Part shown: piece by piece, positions 11,624 to 22,248 of the stretch
Position numbering within the stretch: the stretch's first letter is position 1
Layout of the letters: each line of letters starts with the position of its first letter
NCBI RefSeq assembly: GCF_963678635.1
Contig: NC_087070.1
Span: 48,527,467 to 48,591,466, forward strand
DNA length: 64,000 bases
From: Symsagittifera roscoffensis
Taxonomy: Eukaryota > Xenacoelomorpha > Acoela > Convolutidae
Reading direction: 5' to 3'
Translations under genes and position numbers: made by a program
The notes under the pieces: model-generated
Seen by the model: the letters and a program-made list of their open reading frames with translations, nothing else
What the model was told of the DNA's origin: nothing
Databases searched by the model: none

Positions 11624-12153
11624 ACAAGACTGCTCGTACCAGGGCGAAGCCCTGAATGTTCCGACTGCCTTTTAAGGTTTTATGGAGCAGTAATAACATT
11701 AAAAAATTAAATGTATGAAAAAATAAAATGAAATTTTTTTCTCTAAAATTTGAAATATTTCATGAAAATCATCCCCCACGCCATTTAAATTACAAAAGGA
11801 TAGATTTCGCTCCTTGTAACCAATCAATTATGGCAAATAAGCTTCTTTTAACCAATTTGGAACGATTTATAAGACGGATTAACTCTCGGCTTACGCGTTA
11901 ATAGCGAGAAATATATCGCGCGTTAATTGTCCCAAATTGGCCAAAATGGCAATCTTTAAACCCCCATAACTTTATGAAAAATGATCACAGGTGAAATATC
12001 TTTTCAAATTTGAGCTCAGGACAACAACACCTTTTGAATGATAAAAAAAATTCCGTCAAAAATGGCTAGTTAAAAAGTCGAAATTTGTCTGAAGAAAAAA
12101 AACCCACCCCGATCACAAATATTCCGTTACTTTCAGATCGAAAGTCGGAACAA
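11624..12153 (+). mobile_element. 530 bp non-autonomous element, copy 1
   Basis: Starts ACAAGACTGCTCGTACC, followed at once by a hairpin CAGGGC-GAA-GCCCTG and then TGTTCCGACT. It ends with AGTCGGAACAA, so TGTTCCGACT and its complement form short inverted repeats just inside the left end and at the right end. The middle contains CCAATTTGG ... CCAAATTGG flanking a region rich in TTAACGCG-type palindromes. Two other copies occur: 20185-20764 (same strand) and 59908-60457 (opposite strand). No coding frame spans it; the class is undetermined, most like a MITE. Confidence 0.75.
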
Positions 12154-13429
12154 AAATGCTATTTTTTTCTGGAGAAAAAAATTAGCAGCCGGCAAGAAGG
12201 TTTTTTGCAGTGATTTTCTTTCGATCAGCACAAAAATTATTAACTTTCACGTGGCATTCGGATAAAGAAAGCATCAAAAAACTAGTCAGATTTACGAAAA
12301 AAACATGAAACTTAAATAAATCGAGTTGGTAAAACTACAACCATCATAAGAAGCTAAGTTCGAGCAGGAGGGATATTTAAAATGCAAACATACTTAAATT
12401 ATGTCTGTTGCAGTAATTACAACAACAGAAATTGCTTCCAGGATATGAGCCCTGTTAGTATGATTATTTACGGGAGCAATTTTTTTCGAGAATTTGGATT
12501 GGGATTAGATTTTGTTTGTGGAATCATTTTCTAATCGGTGCTCAAACTAGTAGGTGAAAATCGGTGCTAATCGGCGAAGATACTGCAAAAAAAATCGTTT
12601 TTTGTGTTTTAGCTTCAGAGGTAAATTTAAATGAATGTCAAAAAACGAGTTGAGTTTTCACTTCTTTAGGCAGTATGAGTTTTCAGGGAAAAAAAATAAT
12701 TTCCATTTTTCAGATTTGGCTGAGTGGAAATGGCAAAAACTGGCTTGGTTTAATTTCAACATTTGTGGAATGAACAAAACCCTATCAAACCTGTTTCTCC
12801 AAATTGGGTTGATATGTCAAAAAATAAACAATGAGACTAGAGTAGCCGGTTGCTGTGTCCTAATTAAGGGATATGTCTTATAAGAACGCTTGAAACATTA
12901 TAATTGATAAAAATGCATAAAAAAAGAAAAATAGTTCAACAATTTTTCGAAAAAAAAACGTTTTCTAGCCCATTATTTTTTTGAATTTTTCCAAAAGCAA
13001 AATTTTTTTTGAATTAAAAAGCAAAGATTTTGTACTAGTCTTTCTTGACTCTGAAAATTTTTTGTAGATCCTGATTTTGCGAGGAAAAAAAACGCCCAAA
13101 GACAAATTCCTATTTTCAATGGTTCGGAACAAAAGATTTTGTTTAATAGTTGAGTTTAAAGATGCAAAATTAGAAATAAAAACTCATTCGTTTCGTGGTA
13201 TTTTCTTTCACTCTAGTAGTACGAATAAAAAAGTTGAGCTCTGGATGAGTTTCTTACAATGAGCTCATTTACTTTAATTTTATAAAAGTTCGGCCTGACA
13301 ATGAAAGAGCGTTGAAAATTTTCAAAAATATCAATCATATTTGAATTCCTGGAGTACACTTCCCATTATTCCAACTTTGAAGTTTCAAGTAACGAAGAGC
13401 AGACTCTTAATTAGGTCGATTATGTGATG

Positions 13430-13700
13430 TTTGAAATTTGATTTGTTAAGTTAACTTTAAGTTCCTTTACTAAATTGAAGGCAAATTACGCTCGCCTGTA
13501 ACAAAACATCGAATGGCGCAAATACATGAATGACTTAGCTTCGAAATCGGGCTATAGTTTTTTCATTTGCTATCGGAATATAATTACCTGTTGATATAGT
13601 TTTCGTAAATTGGGTTAACTTTATCAAAAGTGCCAATAAAAAATTTGAAGCATTTTTAGGTGTTTTAAGACAACATATCTGTCTGTTGGCTATCATTCCT
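13430..13700 (+). repeat. Hairpin-ended intronic repeat, short copy
   Basis: Carries the GTTCCTTTACTAAATTGAAGG block, TATAGTTTTCGTAAATTGGG and the end block GTCTGTTGGCTATCATT, immediately upstream of the next exon. Confidence 0.55.
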
Positions 13701-13800
13701 AACTTCTCTTTTTGCTCGTAAATAAAAGACGAAAAATTCAGTGTTTAAACAACTATTGCGTTAGGCATGTCCGCCTGAATTTTTCTTGAACTAAATGAAG

Positions 13801-14042
13801 GCGTGAACTTAAATGACGTCATAAACGAAGTGAAAAGAAACTCCCTCTACGATTTATCCGAGGCGCCACTTCTGACTATTCTGGCGAAAAAGCCAAAACT
13901 GGACAAAGACAACGCTTCAAAAAATTCCAATTCATCGATTATGAATGGAGGAACTATTCTGGATTTTTCAGCTAAATTTTACCCTCAACCTGTGGAACAG
14001 AAATACACTCCCTCCGTTGAACAGGAGTTGTATTCAGACGAA
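13801..14042 (+). CDS. Linker exon, AT-hook/FLYWCH/BTB-KCTD gene
   Basis: 81 codons with a protein-like composition: an amphipathic N-terminal part (NLNDVINEVKRNSLYDLSEA), a basic block (AKKPKLDKD) that could act as a nuclear localisation signal, then a polar linker with several Glu and Tyr. It leaves in phase 0 at GACGAA|GTAGGT. The proposed acceptor ATGAAG|GC needs one base from the previous exon, which module 1 supplies. A second possible acceptor, TTATCCGAG|GCG (exon from 13863), enters in phase 0 and would join directly to the AT-hook exon at 3286-3617, skipping module 1. That choice could itself be regulated. No named domain was recognised. Confidence 0.55.
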
Positions 14043-14339
14043 GTAGGTGTTGTTTATTGCTATTTAAACAATTAAATGAGTTGAATTGGTTTTTTAATTG
14101 CGCAAAATTATTAATCACATCCAAAAATCAGATATTCTGAAGTGAGTTATCGCATATTTGAGCTCTTCCAGAAATATTGTCGATAAAAACACGTTTTAAA
14201 GTTTCTGCTTTTTGAATAAAGAATCGATAAAAACAAATCAAACAACAGTTATGGTTTCATGACAGAACGTTTTTGTTTCAAGGTTAAAGGGATTTTTAAA
14301 TTCTGGGTCGTGTAGTTTTCAAATCTTTTTTTTTTCAGG

Positions 14340-14725
14340 AAAAGTTTCGTAATAGGTTAAGCTCAATTTTGATTTGACGTCGTTTTTTTAATTTTAAAGT
14401 TCAATTTAAATTCATTTGCTGAAAGGAAGGAAAATTCGTTCTTCACCAACAAACAGGAAATTAATTTAGATTTAAACGAAATAAAAAAACTATCTATGTC
14501 CAGTTTTCGAAAATTGAGGTAGTTATATCAAAAAAGAGGTAAACATTTTTTGAAACAGGATTCGTTCATTTTTTTTTGGTTTCATTGAGTTAATTGACAA
14601 CTGTGTATTAGGAATAATATCCTTTGAAATTCGAGAGCCAAAACTTATAAAATACATTCCTTGTTTTTCAGCTTTCTCGAATTCAAACAGACTATTCCAA
14701 CTGTCTGCTGGCTATGTTTTACTTT
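14340..14725 (+). repeat. Hairpin-ended intronic repeat, copy
   Basis: Shows the CAGGAAAAGTTTCG opening, the GTTCAATTTAAATTCATTTGCTGAAAGGAAGG block and the terminal hairpin CCAACTGTCTGCTGG. A second copy begins about 60 bp later, so the copies are near-tandem. Confidence 0.65.
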
Positions 14726-14911
14726 TCCAGAGCAATGTTTCTCGACACTGCAAGAAATTTTATTTATTAAGAGTCACAGAACTTAGTGAAGACTCTTTTA
14801 TAGGCCGTGATTTTTTTTCAGGAAAAGTCATAAATTTTGTTCACGCTCAAATTTTATTTTCTAAGGTTTGACTTTTGGTTTCTTTTTAAGTTCAGTTCAT
14901 TTCCTTTGTTA

Positions 14912-15558
14912 CACTTGCGAAACGAGTGTAATAGTTCGAACCTTCTTTTTTCCAACCTAAGTCGCAAATATTGGTGCCACTTTTGGGACACCTTTACAAC
15001 TTTTTCATAGCATGTGCTTTGACATTTGAATAATAAGTCAACACAGTTGATGCATTTTTAATTCATCAAATGAACCGAAAAAAATGATTTGTTTCAAACA
15101 ACTTAACAATAGTGAAAACTCAATTTTCTAACTCAATGTATCTCGCATATATTTTTGAAATGCATAATTTATACATAATGTGGCTTTATCCTTTGTGATT
15201 TGTTACATGCGAAGATAGTTTGGATACCTTCAATTTGTTTTATTCCAAATTATTACATGCAAAATTGAGTCTATTTGTATTTGTTGCCACTTTTGCTGAA
15301 TCACATTGGCAAGTTATTAGCGTATATAGCTGCTTTATTTGTGACTAGTGTTTGTCAGTTGTTAAGCTAGCGTGGCTGAGTGGATAGTGCGTGAGACTCA
15401 AAATCTTTTGATTGCAGTAGGTCGCAGATTCAGATCCTACACGTAGCCGAGTTTTTGCTAATTTGAGGCTTAATTCTACTTTTTCTTATTTCACTTGATA
15501 GAGCTGCTTTTTGGTCGTGTTACCGTAAGAGTTTGTGAAGCACAGCTTCGCCTCTGTG
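14912..15558 (+). mobile_element. TA-flanked composite element with internal tRNA-like promoter
   Basis: 647 bp inserted in a hairpin-family copy with a duplicated TA (14910-14911 and 15559-15560). The left end CACTTGCGAAACGAGTG and the right end (reverse complement CACAGAGGCGAAGCTGTG) share a CAC...GCGAA pattern and can each fold into a short hairpin. The last 190 bp are a tRNA-like module. The left 450 bp contain a TGCCACTTTTG repeat at both sides. Whole or near-whole reverse copies lie at 54995-55590, about 43741-44340 and about 45985-46435. TA duplication suggests a mariner-like cut-and-paste origin; an embedded SINE is an alternative reading. Confidence 0.75.
15368..15555 (+). repeat. 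tRNA-derived SINE-like module
   Basis: Contains a perfect A-box-like string TGGCTGAGTGG and a B-box-like string CAGATTCAGATCC 51 nt later, flanked by imperfect acceptor-like ends (GCTAGCG ... CGTAGCC). The long variable region recalls a class II (Leu/Ser-type) tRNA. The cloverleaf is not intact enough to be a functional tRNA gene. The body continues with TTTGCTAATTTGAGGCTTA and AGAGCTGCTTTTTGGTCGTG and ends at AGCTTCGCCTCTGTG. Shorter minus-strand relatives lie at 16160, 39625 and 50490. Confidence 0.7.
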
Positions 15559-16159
15559 TAAAAGGATGGCAAACTCCACTATCAAACAGCAAAAGTGTTC
15601 AGGTCACAAAAAAGTTATCGCCTTCTAATTTCGCAGTGGATTTTTATTTTCAGGTTTTCAGCGGAATACAAACTTTATCCATTGATCCAGCTTTCTCAAA
15701 TAGTGTAATTTTAGCAAAAAATTTCAATCATAAATTCTTCTCGATAATCAAAAAGCTTTAAGACTGTATACTTTTTACTTCAAAATTCGAAAGTTGAAAA
15801 CTTCAAAAAACAAGTCAGTGTTGTTTCTGTTTTTTTTTGCGTTCATTGATTCTTTCCCAACTGTCTATTGGCTTTGTTCTGCAGTTGCGACCAAAATCGA
15901 TCGATTAAAAAACTTGCCTGAACTTTCTTCAGAGTTCACAATTGTTATTGTCTGACCGTTTGAGTTTACGCTAATTTTTGCAACCAAATAAACTATCATT
16001 TTTCTGCAGATATTTATTTTGAAACTCATAGTCAAAAATTTAAATATTGCTTTCCTGGGCCTTTCGGGTGCGTTATGCATTAGTAAACAGTTATTTTCGA
16101 ACTTGGTTTTTTGCGATTTTTGCAACCCCAACGTCCAGGATCTACGTGCAAAGAAATAC

Positions 16160-16380
16160 CTCACGCAGAGGCGAAGCGTCGCTTCGTAAACACTAGCAAG
16201 AACATAAAAAGAGGCTCTATAAAAAGCAATAAAAAAGTATAACTAAGCCTCCAATTAGTAAAAATTAGGCAACGTCTCGGACTCGATATGCGACCTAGAG
16301 ATAATGAGTTCACACACTAACCACTCAGCCACGGACGCTTAATAACTCACAAATACTGGCCATAAATAAGGCAGAGAACA
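16160..16380 (-). repeat. tRNA-derived SINE-like copy
   Basis: Reads CGCAGAGGCGAAGCGTCGC at its plus-strand left side, then AAGAGGCTCTATAAAAAGC, and ends with complement-strand box elements (ACCACTCAGCCACG is the complement of the A-box module). Same family as 15368-15555, more diverged. Confidence 0.6.
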
Positions 16381-16501
16381 GATTAACTAGCACCGATTTT
16401 TCCGTCTGCCATTTCTCGCAAAAGAAAATTAAAAAAAAACGTATAAACTCCCATGTACTGTTTTCTTGACTGTTTATGGCAAGTGCGAGGACAAAGAAGG
16501 C

Positions 16502-16915
16502 CAGGGTGGATCTGGAATTTTTTGTGGTGGGGGTGTATTCCCGAAACAATAAAATTTTGTCGACTGTTTTTAGGTTGATCAAATTGATTTTTCGAGTTCT
16601 CCGAAAACACAATCAAGACCCTATTTTGACTAAATTTTCTGCGTCGCAGAAAGATGTTTGAAAAAAACAGGCAATTGAAAAAATAGGCAAACAAAAGACG
16701 TTTTTAGGCACTTTTTGGAAGATTTTGAACAAAACAATTGCGTTTAATGGAGCACGGTCCCCCTCAAAATTATTAGTGTATGTTGGCGCCAAAGGTGCCT
16801 CTAGAAATCTGCAAAAAATGAATGTCCTAAAATAAAACCAACGTGGAGGGGCTTTTAGGTGGTCAGAAAGTCGAATTCTTAAGGGGTTTCGAGCCCTTAT
16901 ATTTTCTAGACACCA
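16502..16915 (+). mobile_element. GGCGCC-type non-autonomous element
   Basis: Begins CAGGGTGGATCTGGAATT, carries CTCAAAATTATTAGTGTATG and TTGGCGCCAAAGGTGCC in the middle, and ends near TTTTCTAGACACCAC. It has the same order of landmarks as the copy at 2038-2425. Confidence 0.55.
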
Positions 16916-17740
16916 CGAATGGTTTCGGAATTTTTCATCGCAGCGACGTTTTTTGTGGCACCTGCATTTGCTTAATAAACCTTCTGAATCCAAATCGTCC
17001 CTTCTTGCGGTAGTAGGGACAAAAAGCGATGGTAAATATTTTTTTTTGCATTTTTACTCGTCCTTCACAGAGGAGTGGGTTTTAAATTCAATTTCAGGTC
17101 ACCTAAGTTACTTTTGTCAGAGATAGAAAGAAGGTAGATCCAATGGAATTCGCTTTTAAACAGCATAACGAACCAAAGAGAATAACGGCACAAACAATAA
17201 GCTCAAAACAGAATCGCTATTTAGCATTATAGCCACGCACCCACCAACCATTCTGTGCGCAAATAATATGCTACTAGCATAATAAAACGTAGTCTCCACA
17301 ATTTGAATAGAAAGCAGCATAAAATTTACGTATAGCACTGCGCTGTTCCATTGAATTAGATACAATTTGAATTTGAGAGCAAAATCGAACCGGTCGTATG
17401 ACATATGTGATCCATTATCGCAAAATAAAATAACTTCATTCGGGACTTTATCATCGCCTTAAAACCTTACCATTAAATCATCTATTAAGCATCTAGTTAT
17501 ATCTTATATATTTTTTCATTAGATATTCTACTTACCTTCATTATTTAAAGTTTTAACTTAAGACTGCGTTTATCTACCCCATTCAGAAAATTTTAATTCA
17601 AGTTCTTTGATTTCAAAATTACTTTTGTCGCATTTTGATATCATTTTTAAATCCAAAAGCAGCGCGCCGGATCGTTAAAACAACAGAGCCAGTGAAACAA
17701 TTGAGCCCGATCCGGATTCGAACCGCTGTACAATTCCTTA

Positions 17741-17935
17741 ATGACTATGACAAGAGCTTCGCTTGATGATCGAGTGAACAAGTTTCCTTTTGATCTTATC
17801 AACATCGAGGGAGTTCTCTTTTGCAGATTCTGCAAACACTCTCTTAGCATGAAGTTGTCTACCATTCATAACCATTTGGGGTCGACTAAACATAGACGAG
17901 CCAAAGAGTCGGTGGGGGGCTGTTTTTATTCTTCA
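17741..17935 (+). CDS. Zinc-finger fragment, CGGBP1/hAT-like
   Basis: An ORF starting at ATG 17741 encodes a compact finger: FPFDLINIEGVLFCRFCKHS followed by a helical stretch ending in HNHLGSTKHRRAKE. The pattern C-x2-C with H-x4-5-H and the word LFCRFC before a helix with HLGS.KH is typical of the U1-like/BED-like fingers at the N-terminus of hAT transposases and in CGGBP1. Downstream the frame loses similarity and stops at 18007. It may be a fossil of a hAT transposase or a small domesticated finger. It lies in the sense direction inside an intron of the BTB gene, but I found no splice sites whose phases fit that gene. Confidence 0.45.
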
Positions 17936-18792
17936 GCTGCAGATAGCGTTACAGTAGTCTCCACTCAGCTTCAGGTCTTTTTCTTTGTTGCTCATCATAA
18001 TATTTAGCCTCATCAAGTTTTCGGCACGGTCTACACACATTTCGCACTCCTTAAATTTAGTGGTACATTTTGTTGCCCTTAATATCTCTTGTGCTAAGTC
18101 CCTTAATGAAATTGGGGCGAAATGTGCCACGTTCGTTAGGTACTGAAAAGATGGCTGTGACAAGTTTGCTAGCTATAGTACAAAAATGGCTGAGTCTCTA
18201 CAAAAAGCAAGTATGATAATTGCGTCCGGTCATATTTGTGAAACGTTGAAAAATGTTAGTAAACAAAAGAAATTATAGTTTCCAAAACTTTTACGGTCAC
18301 TTTAAACTTGTCCAAGGAACAATCTATAATTTAGGGACCCGACTATTATATTTGTGCCGTTTTTTAAAGGAAAACTGCATTTGATTAAAAAGATTTTAAT
18401 TTTAAAAATAAGCATTAGCCTCTGTTGCTTTGAGTACAATAGATGCTTCTCGGATATTCTTAGCAATGTATTATCGTACATTTGAAAAGAGGGATTCTGT
18501 AGGTGTTTTTGTTGTAGCTACATCGATCTCTGCTTTGAGCTTCTGATTGAATTAGAGAGATCGTTCGTTTTAGAGATCGAGATAGAGAGAGTTAGGGAAA
18601 TTTTGTTTCTGTCTGGTCATGTTGAGATTGTATCGTTCAATCTGTCTTTGCAGTTCCCCCAGTGTCTCTAGCGGCGAAACGGGCGTAGAAAGGGAACTAC
18701 TTTTTCGAGTGATAGCGTCTTTGCTCTGGTGTCGGCACCTTCCCTCTGTATAGCACTCTCAAGAGAGAGGTTTTGATGTGCTAGGAAACCCG

Positions 18793-19700
18793 TTACGTAG
18801 GGTTATGTGATAAGCTGCAGATGTTAGGTAGCTGCATCGGAATTCTACCAGAAGCTCTCGATGGTAAAAGAGTTGTTTGTACCCCGCAGTTAAACAGATG
18901 GTCGGTGGTGTAGGGTCCTATGTAGAAACTTCGGCAGCCGTCGGGTATTTTAATGTTCAGCCTGTTGTGGTAGCTGGCGAGGTGAGTTGAATATCCCGAT
19001 CGCAATTTTGACAGTGTACGTCGAGTTTTCCGGTCAAATTTACTTTCATTTAGTGATAAAATTAGAGGCATTCTCCCAAGTAGCTTGAATTTTTCCTTAG
19101 GAACATTTTGTACTTCTGTGGTGTGAAGGTTTTTGATCCCGTTAGCGTATTCAAGCTTAGAGATGTTCTCCCGGTTTTCGTTAAGCAATTGTTCAATGTG
19201 AGGTCTGAACTTACATTTAGGGTGGGTCTGAAGTTCCGATTAAAACCTTTGTTGTTAATAGTGTGGTGGTCAGCTCTGTGCTCCTGGTAGCACCCGAGAA
19301 GAAACTGTTTAGAAAACATTTCATTGTTTTTTTAACCGGTAGAATTTTAGTCTCGTCATGTAAATGCTTTATGTCACTCATTCTTAAGCATCCGGTTGTT
19401 GTTCTTAGAGCGTTGTTTTGTTTTATTTGTAAACGTTGCTAGTTGGTGTAACTGAGTGTGTTGGTCCAAATTGGAGCTGCACAGTTCAGGGCACTCCTTA
19501 CAATTGCCTTGTAGGTGACACTGAGTGTTGCTTTGGAGCAACCCCAAATAGTGCTAGCCAGTTTGTTAGTACATTTTTGCTTTTTTGTAGTTTGTTTTAG
19601 TGCAGTATACATTAAAATTCAGTTGGTTGTCAAATGTTACTCCTAGAGTTTTGCGAGTAGCGGGTAGTTTAGTTCCGTCAACTATAACATTTGGTTTTAA
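18793..19700 (-). mobile_element. Jockey-like LINE, 3' part of the polymerase ORF
   Basis: Reading down the minus strand, frames show in order KLPATRKTLGVTFDNQLNF (the post-RT domain), TIWGCSKATLSVTYKAIVRS, NALRTTTGCLRMSDIKHLH with DETKILPV, MFSKQFLLGCYQ, and finally RRTLSKLRSGYSTHLASYHN with CRSF and DHLFNC (the terminal cysteine-rich motif). This is the classic order of the C-terminal half of jockey-type LINE ORF2. The reading frame shifts between blocks, so it is a dead, 5'-truncated copy. It belongs to a different subfamily from the 39.8-42.2 kb LINE. Confidence 0.8.
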
Positions 19701-20184
19701 ATTAATTTCATTGGTCCGAGTTAAGAAGTTGGTCTAAGTGGATTCTGTAGATGAAGTATGTGCATGTTTTGCTATTTCACTTCTTAGGCTGCTGAGATTC
19801 ATGTGTTGATATATACTAGGATCTTGATAACCGTCCTCCGCTCCCTCTATACGTAAAGGGTACTTAGTACAACACTTCTGCCCCTTTAGAAGGATAATAC
19901 AACGCTCAAACATATACACATTTTGTATCTTTCAATCAATCTGCAAGCGCGACAATGAGGAGCCCGGGTCTAGGTCCGCGACAACTTTCCAGATTTTCAA
20001 ATGTCATTCAAATTTGCGCTGAAGGTTATTGTTCTTCAGTGATCGAAAAATCATAGTCTGAACAGGGCTGCAGGATCACGGACAAAATCTGTTATTATCT
20101 GGTATCTAGAATAACGGTCGCGATAGTCTGGATGCCAGTCGCAAAGTTCTGGAAATAAGTCGCAATGAGTTGGAAATAATAATA

Positions 20185-20764
20185 ACAAGACTGCTCGTAT
20201 CAGGGCGAACCCCTGAAGGTTCCGACTGCCTTTTAAGGTCTATGGAGCACTAATGACATGAAGAATTTAAATGTAAATAATAAAATTGATTTTTTTGTAA
20301 ATTTATTCAATAATTGTATAATTTAATAATAATATAATCATATAATTTAAAATCAATACTAATTTTTTGTGAAAACATCCCTTCACACGCCATATTAAAT
20401 AGAAAATGATAGATTTTGCTCCTATTAACAAATCAATTATGGCAAATAAGCTTCGTTCAACCAATTTGGAACGATTTCTAAGACTGATTAAATCTCCGCT
20501 TACGCGTTAATAGCGCGAAATATATCGCGCGTTAATTGTCCCAAATTGGTAAAAATGGCAATCTTTAAACCCCCATAACTTTACGAAAAATGATCACAGG
20601 TGAAATATCTTTTCAAATTTAAAATCAAGACAACAATACCTTTTGAATGATAAAAAAAAATTCCGTCAAAAATGGCTAGTTAAAAAGTCGAAATTTGTCT
20701 GAAGAAAAAAAAACCCACCCCGAGCACAAATATTCCGTTACTTTTGTATCGAAAGTCGGAACAA
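20185..20764 (+). mobile_element. 530-580 bp non-autonomous element, copy 2
   Basis: Same ends and order as 11624-12153: ACAAGACTGCTCGTATC, GGTTCCGACTGCC, the TTACGCGTTAATAGCG and CGCGCGTTAATTG palindrome-rich core, and a right end AGTCGGAACAA. It is slightly longer because of an AT-rich expansion around 20275-20360. Inserted in the minisatellite. Confidence 0.75.
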
Positions 20765-20945
20765 TAAAAAATTGTTTGCAATGTAGATTCCATTCACTGT
20801 AAAATTTACTACATTTACAATTAAAGTAAGTCTCATTGCGAGAACGCCGTGGAACTTTGCAGCCCGTTTTCAACTTGGAAATAAAACGCGAAAATCTGGA
20901 AATTAATCACGATTGTCTGGAAATTAGTCGCGATAGTCTGGCTGG

Positions 20946-21123
20946 GGATCTACTTAACAATTGCCCTGCCCCCCCCCCTTTTAAGAAGGGGGGCAATTGT
21001 TAAGTAGATTAAACTAACGCATTTTCGACCAATCAGAATGCAGCAAAATTCTAATTCTCAATAGAAAGCTCAGTGCTAATTTACTGCTTTTATTAATAGG
21101 GGTGGCAATTGTTAAGTAGATCC
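20946..21123. mobile_element. 178 bp TIR element with 8 bp target duplication
   Basis: Both ends carry the same perfect 20 bp inverted repeat, GGATCTACTTAACAATTGCC, flanked on each side by CTGGCTGG (20938-20945 and 21124-21131). A third, internal copy of the terminal sequence near 20988-21010 makes the left third a hairpin on its own. An 8 bp duplication is the hallmark of hAT-type transposition. A diverged reverse copy lies around 4050-4215. Confidence 0.8.
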
Positions 21124-22248
21124 CTGGCTGGAAATTAGTAGCAAAATTCTGGAAATTAGTCGCAATAGTCTGGAAATGGATAGTGGACCTGTGATGATGA
21201 CAACGATAGAGAGCTACACATGATCTCAAACAAAAGTCCATTATGCGGATGCAAAAGGGGGAAATTTGTTACTAGGCACGAAATCCGCATATATTCAACC
21301 GTTGATTTATAGGGGTGGTTATTCTTTACAAGGAATCTTATACAAGGAAAGTTACTTAGATCAAACATGTGATAACTACGATTTCAAATACTGGTTTTTG
21401 TGGGAAAGGTACCACAATAAAAAGCTTTAAAAAATTGTGGAACAGAATCCAAACACAATTTTTAATTTAAATCCTTGTTTTAAAATATTGAAAATCTGAA
21501 TATTTTAAAGATGCAGAGACCATTGCGTGCGTGGCGTTGTGGGCTTTTTAATGACCAAAGGGATCTATCACGTGTATTTAGGTCATCCTTTCTTAGTGAC
21601 AATTGTGAATTTTGAGCAATTGTTTTTTCTTTCGATGATTTTAAACGTTCTTTTAAAATTCTTTTCCCTGTAGCAGAACTTATTTTTACACACCGAAATA
21701 TAATAGATATTTTAACTGTACCGCTATTTCACTACTAGACGCGAATTATATCGCACTTGGAATTTGTACTGGATATCGCAGCCTGTCATCACGCCGAAAA
21801 CTCAGATGGCCGAAAAAAAAATGTTTTCCGACTAAGCCAAAAAATTTTTGCAAGCAAGAATATTCATCACCAAAATAAATAAAACATTTGGAGTAATAGA
21901 CCTTCACTTATCGGTTGATAAAGACCTCGGAGGGGTGATACGCCGCGCTTTTTACAAGCGCCTCTACTGATATAATTGCCGTATTATGTGTATTCAGTGA
22001 CGATAAAAAGCGTCCCAATAACTGCAAAAGCGCGCTTGCCTTTTCATAGTCAATGTGTACAATTCTTTGCCAGCGAGTAGTGACTAAGGAAATTGGACGC
22101 AAATACACACTGTGAGCTTAGACGCGTGGGTGAAAGTGAAAATTAGATGTTGTGTTGCTTTTTCTAAAACAGCCATTATAACATCTAAGACGCATATACC
22201 AGCAGCACATTTTCATACAGCAAATTTTTATTATACTTTTACCAACAG

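Larger units (their letters stand above)
11496..13800 (+). other. Intron with a 530 bp element
   Basis: If module 1 is spliced as an internal exon this is the next intron. It carries the 530 bp element at 11624-12153 and the start of a hairpin-family copy at about 13430. Nothing was recognised in 12155-13430 beyond AT-rich sequence with T- and A-runs. ATTAAA at about 11613 could serve as a poly(A) signal for the read-through form ending at 11521. Confidence 0.4.
14770..15880 (+). repeat. Hairpin-family copy split by a nested element
   Basis: The left part (14770-14911) runs from AGTGAAGACTCTTTTATAGG through GTTCAGTTCATTTCCTTTGTTA. The right part resumes at TAAAAGGATGGCAAACTCC (15559) and runs to the hairpin CCAACTGTCTATTGG near 15855. 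Uninterrupted copies in the window read TTTGTTAAAAGGAAG here, so the empty site can be read directly. The interruption is the 14912-15558 element. Confidence 0.8.
20090..21190. repeat. Minisatellite of a TCTGGAAATTAGTCGC unit, split by two insertions
   Basis: Short units close to GTCTGGAAATTAGTCGCGATA occur at 20107-20180, 20885-20945 and 21124-21175. The first gap holds a 580 bp element (20185-20764) followed by about 120 bp of unassigned sequence, the second a 178 bp TIR element (20946-21123). Confidence 0.7.
14043..22248 (+). other. 8.2 kb intron, repeat-filled
   Basis: Runs from GTAGGT to the strong acceptor TTTTACCAACAG. Contents listed separately are hairpin-family copies, a nested TA-flanked element, a second SINE-like copy, a GGCGCC-type element, a zinc-finger ORF, a minus-strand LINE and a minisatellite with two insertions. 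Stretches 16930-17640, 17940-18780 and 21190-21900 show nothing I can assign. The stretch 18540-18600 is rich in GAGA-type simple sequence. Confidence 0.5.

Noticed and set aside
15368-15450. Possible tRNA-Leu or tRNA-Ser gene
   Set aside because: The boxes are good but the acceptor and T-stem do not pair properly, and the sequence is part of a repeated element.
16613-16993. 126-codon minus-strand ORF
   Set aside because: Falls across a GGCGCC-type element and has no homologous frame in the other copies.
21908-22108. 66-codon minus-strand ORF with a fairly protein-like helical composition
   Set aside because: Too short, no recognisable family, and no splice or promoter support.
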